Assembly (NCBI RefSeq): GCF_000816185.1
Contig: NZ_CP007770.1
Coordinates: 1,302,001-1,366,000 of the forward strand
DNA from: Campylobacter insulaenigrae NCTC 12927
GTDB taxonomy: Bacteria; Campylobacterota; Campylobacteria; Campylobacterales; Campylobacteraceae
Length of the DNA: 64,000 nucleotides
Reading direction: 5' to 3'
Below are positions 63,246 through 64,000 of this stretch, one piece after another. The notes beneath the pieces are model-generated. The model did not search any database. It was not told where the DNA came from and worked only from the letters and a program-made list of their open reading frames with translations. Each line of letters begins with the position of its first letter. The first letter of the stretch is position 1. The translations under genes were made by a program, and so were the position numbers.

Positions 63246-63285
63246 GAGTTTTTTAAAAATTTTAAAAAGTAGCTTTAAAGCATGA

Positions 63286-63370
63286 TGGTGCGGATGAAAG
63301 GACTTGAACCTTCACGCATTGCTGCACCAGATCCTAAGTCTGGCGTGTCTGCCAATTTCACCACATCCGC
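63286..63370 (-). tRNA. tRNA-Leu (TAG)
   Basis: 85 nt with encoded CCA and the long variable arm of a class II tRNA. Acceptor GCGGATG / CATCCGC, anticodon loop CTTAGGA gives TAG. Last gene of the tRNA operon. Confidence 0.96.
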
Positions 63371-63374
63371 GAAG

Positions 63375-63451
63375 TGGTACGCTCAAGAGGATTCGAACCT
63401 CTGACCTACGGCTTAGAAGGCCGTTGCTCTATCCAGCTGAGCTATGAGCGC
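63375..63451 (-). tRNA. tRNA-Arg (TCT)
   Basis: 77 nt with encoded CCA. Anticodon stem ACGGC / GCCGT with loop CTTCTAA, so anticodon TCT. Acceptor starts with a G-U pair. Confidence 0.96.
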
Positions 63452-63475
63452 ATAATAATGAAGTACATCAGGCAA

Positions 63476-63552
63476 TGGTGCGCCCGATAGGAATCGAACC
63501 CATAACCTACAGATCCGAAGTCTGTCGCTCTATCCAGTTGAGCTACGAGCGC
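63476..63552 (-). tRNA. tRNA-Arg (TCG)
   Basis: 77 nt with encoded CCA. Acceptor GCGCTCG / CGGGCGC, anticodon loop CTTCGGA gives TCG. Confidence 0.95.
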
Positions 63553-63555
63553 TGA

Positions 63556-63633
63556 TGGGGTGAGTGATGGGAATCGAACCCACGACCCTCAGGACCACAA
63601 TCTGATGCTCTAACCGACTGAGCTACACTCACC
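63556..63633 (-). tRNA. tRNA-His (GTG)
   Basis: 78 nt with encoded CCA. Has the extra G at -1 opposite a C discriminator, the identity mark of tRNA-His; anticodon GTG in the TTGTGGT loop. Confidence 0.96.
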
Positions 63634-63644
63634 ATTTTTTAAAA

Positions 63645-63722
63645 TGGTCGGGGTGAAAGGATTCGAACCTTCGGCCCCTTGGTCCCAAACCAAGTGCGCT
63701 AACCAGACTGCGCTACACCCCG
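63645..63722 (-). tRNA. tRNA-Pro (TGG)
   Basis: 78 nt with encoded CCA. Acceptor CGGGGTG / CACCCCG, anticodon stem CTTGG / CCAAG with loop TTTGGGA, so TGG. First gene of the tRNA operon. Confidence 0.96.
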
Positions 63723-63744
63723 ATATACAAAAAAATAAAGCGGT

Positions 63745-63773
63745 ATTCTACATAAAAAAACATTAAAAGTCAA
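63745..63773 (-). promoter_or_regulatory. Promoter of the Pro-His-Arg-Arg-Leu tRNA operon
   Basis: Minus strand TTGACT (63773-63768), 17-nt spacer, TGTAGAAT with TAGAAT at 63750-63745. A classic two-box sigma70 promoter 22 nt before tRNA-Pro. Confidence 0.8.
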
Positions 63774-63795
63774 GAAAGAAAAATATCATCTTTCC

Positions 63796-64000
63796 TTACT
63801 TTTTAGATACTAGAATATTTAAAATTTCGACTATCAAAGAAAAACCCATTGCTGTATAAATATAAGCCTTATTGATGTGAAAATCAAAACTCTCACACAC
63901 TAAAACAAAACCTATCATAACTAAAAACACTAATGCTAAAATTTTAATGCTTGGATATTTTTCTACAAAATCAGCAATTGGTTTAGATGCAAATAGCATA
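63796..64000 (-). CDS. TerC-family membrane protein, C-terminal part
   Basis: 68 codons visible; the gene continues beyond the right edge. The sequence SKPIADFVEKYPSIKILALVFLVMIGFVLV followed by KAYIYTAMGFSLIVEILNIL is the conserved C-terminal end of TerC/Alx-type integral membrane proteins (shown here over its two helices), linked to metal ion, especially manganese, handling. The apparent Met at the edge is probably internal. Confidence 0.85.
   Translation of the reverse strand, partial: MLFASKPIADFVEKYPSIKILALVFLVMIGFVLVCESFDFHINKAYIYTAMGFSLIVEILNILVSKK

Noticed and set aside
63286-63310. tRNA-Leu 3' end as an attachment site
   Set aside because: No second copy of the tRNA end was seen in 61846-63285 or nearby, and no integrase gene is present.

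Overview
The window is chromosomal DNA of a Campylobacter, most likely in or near the C. lari group (inferred). The evidence is the low G+C content, sigma70 -10 boxes of the form gnTAnaAT without a fixed -35, a complex I operon in which nuoE and nuoF are replaced by two unrelated small genes, the paralysed-flagellum gene pflA after nuoN, a NikZYXWV-type transporter, and a 16S-tRNA-Ala-tRNA-Ile-23S-5S operon. Nearly all coding sequence is housekeeping and tightly packed, with many start/stop overlaps.

Layout. 1-6654 (minus): dmpI-bcp-queH, then fabZ-lpxA-clpX-mreB-mreC and the start of carB, covering fatty-acid and lipid A synthesis, proteolysis and cell shape. 6754-9829 (plus): ilvE, an SPFH/prohibitin-like protein and two related small membrane proteins. 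9833-11903 (minus): dapB-purF. 12078-25242 (minus): trxB, trxA, then a long run with hom, an AlaC-like aminotransferase, a secreted protein paired with a RodZ-like protein, rRNA methylases (rlmB, rsmI, rsmE), rpmE, queD-queE, moaA and a UbiA-family prenyltransferase. miaA (plus) stands alone and meets pflA tail to tail.

26180-41962 (minus) is the complete nuoA-N operon followed by pflA. The NADH module (NuoE/NuoF) is missing and two small proteins occupy its place, matching the flavodoxin-dependent complex I known from C. jejuni. 42078-46750 is a five-gene nickel/peptide-type ABC transporter, followed by a BCCT osmolyte transporter and the lactate-use operon lctP-lutABC. Across a 414-bp AT-rich divergent region lies ggt (gamma-glutamyltransferase), a variably present periplasmic enzyme in Campylobacter. 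It is followed by a clear terminator and a TonB C-terminal remnant.

56116-61466 is one rRNA operon on the minus strand. It has 18- and 19-bp perfect processing stems around 23S and 16S, a boxA-like repeat in leader and spacer, and a good promoter. Between the rRNA operon and a five-tRNA operon (Pro-His-Arg-Arg-Leu) is a small accessory patch, 61846-63285. It holds a chimeric ORF, in which the 5' end of a restriction/helicase-type gene is fused in frame to a lipoprotein that has its own promoter, and a degraded coiled-coil ORF. The window ends in a TerC-family membrane protein. I see no CRISPR array, prophage or insertion sequence. The most unusual parts are the accessory patch, the SPFH operon and the unassigned small proteins, rather than an obvious new defence system.
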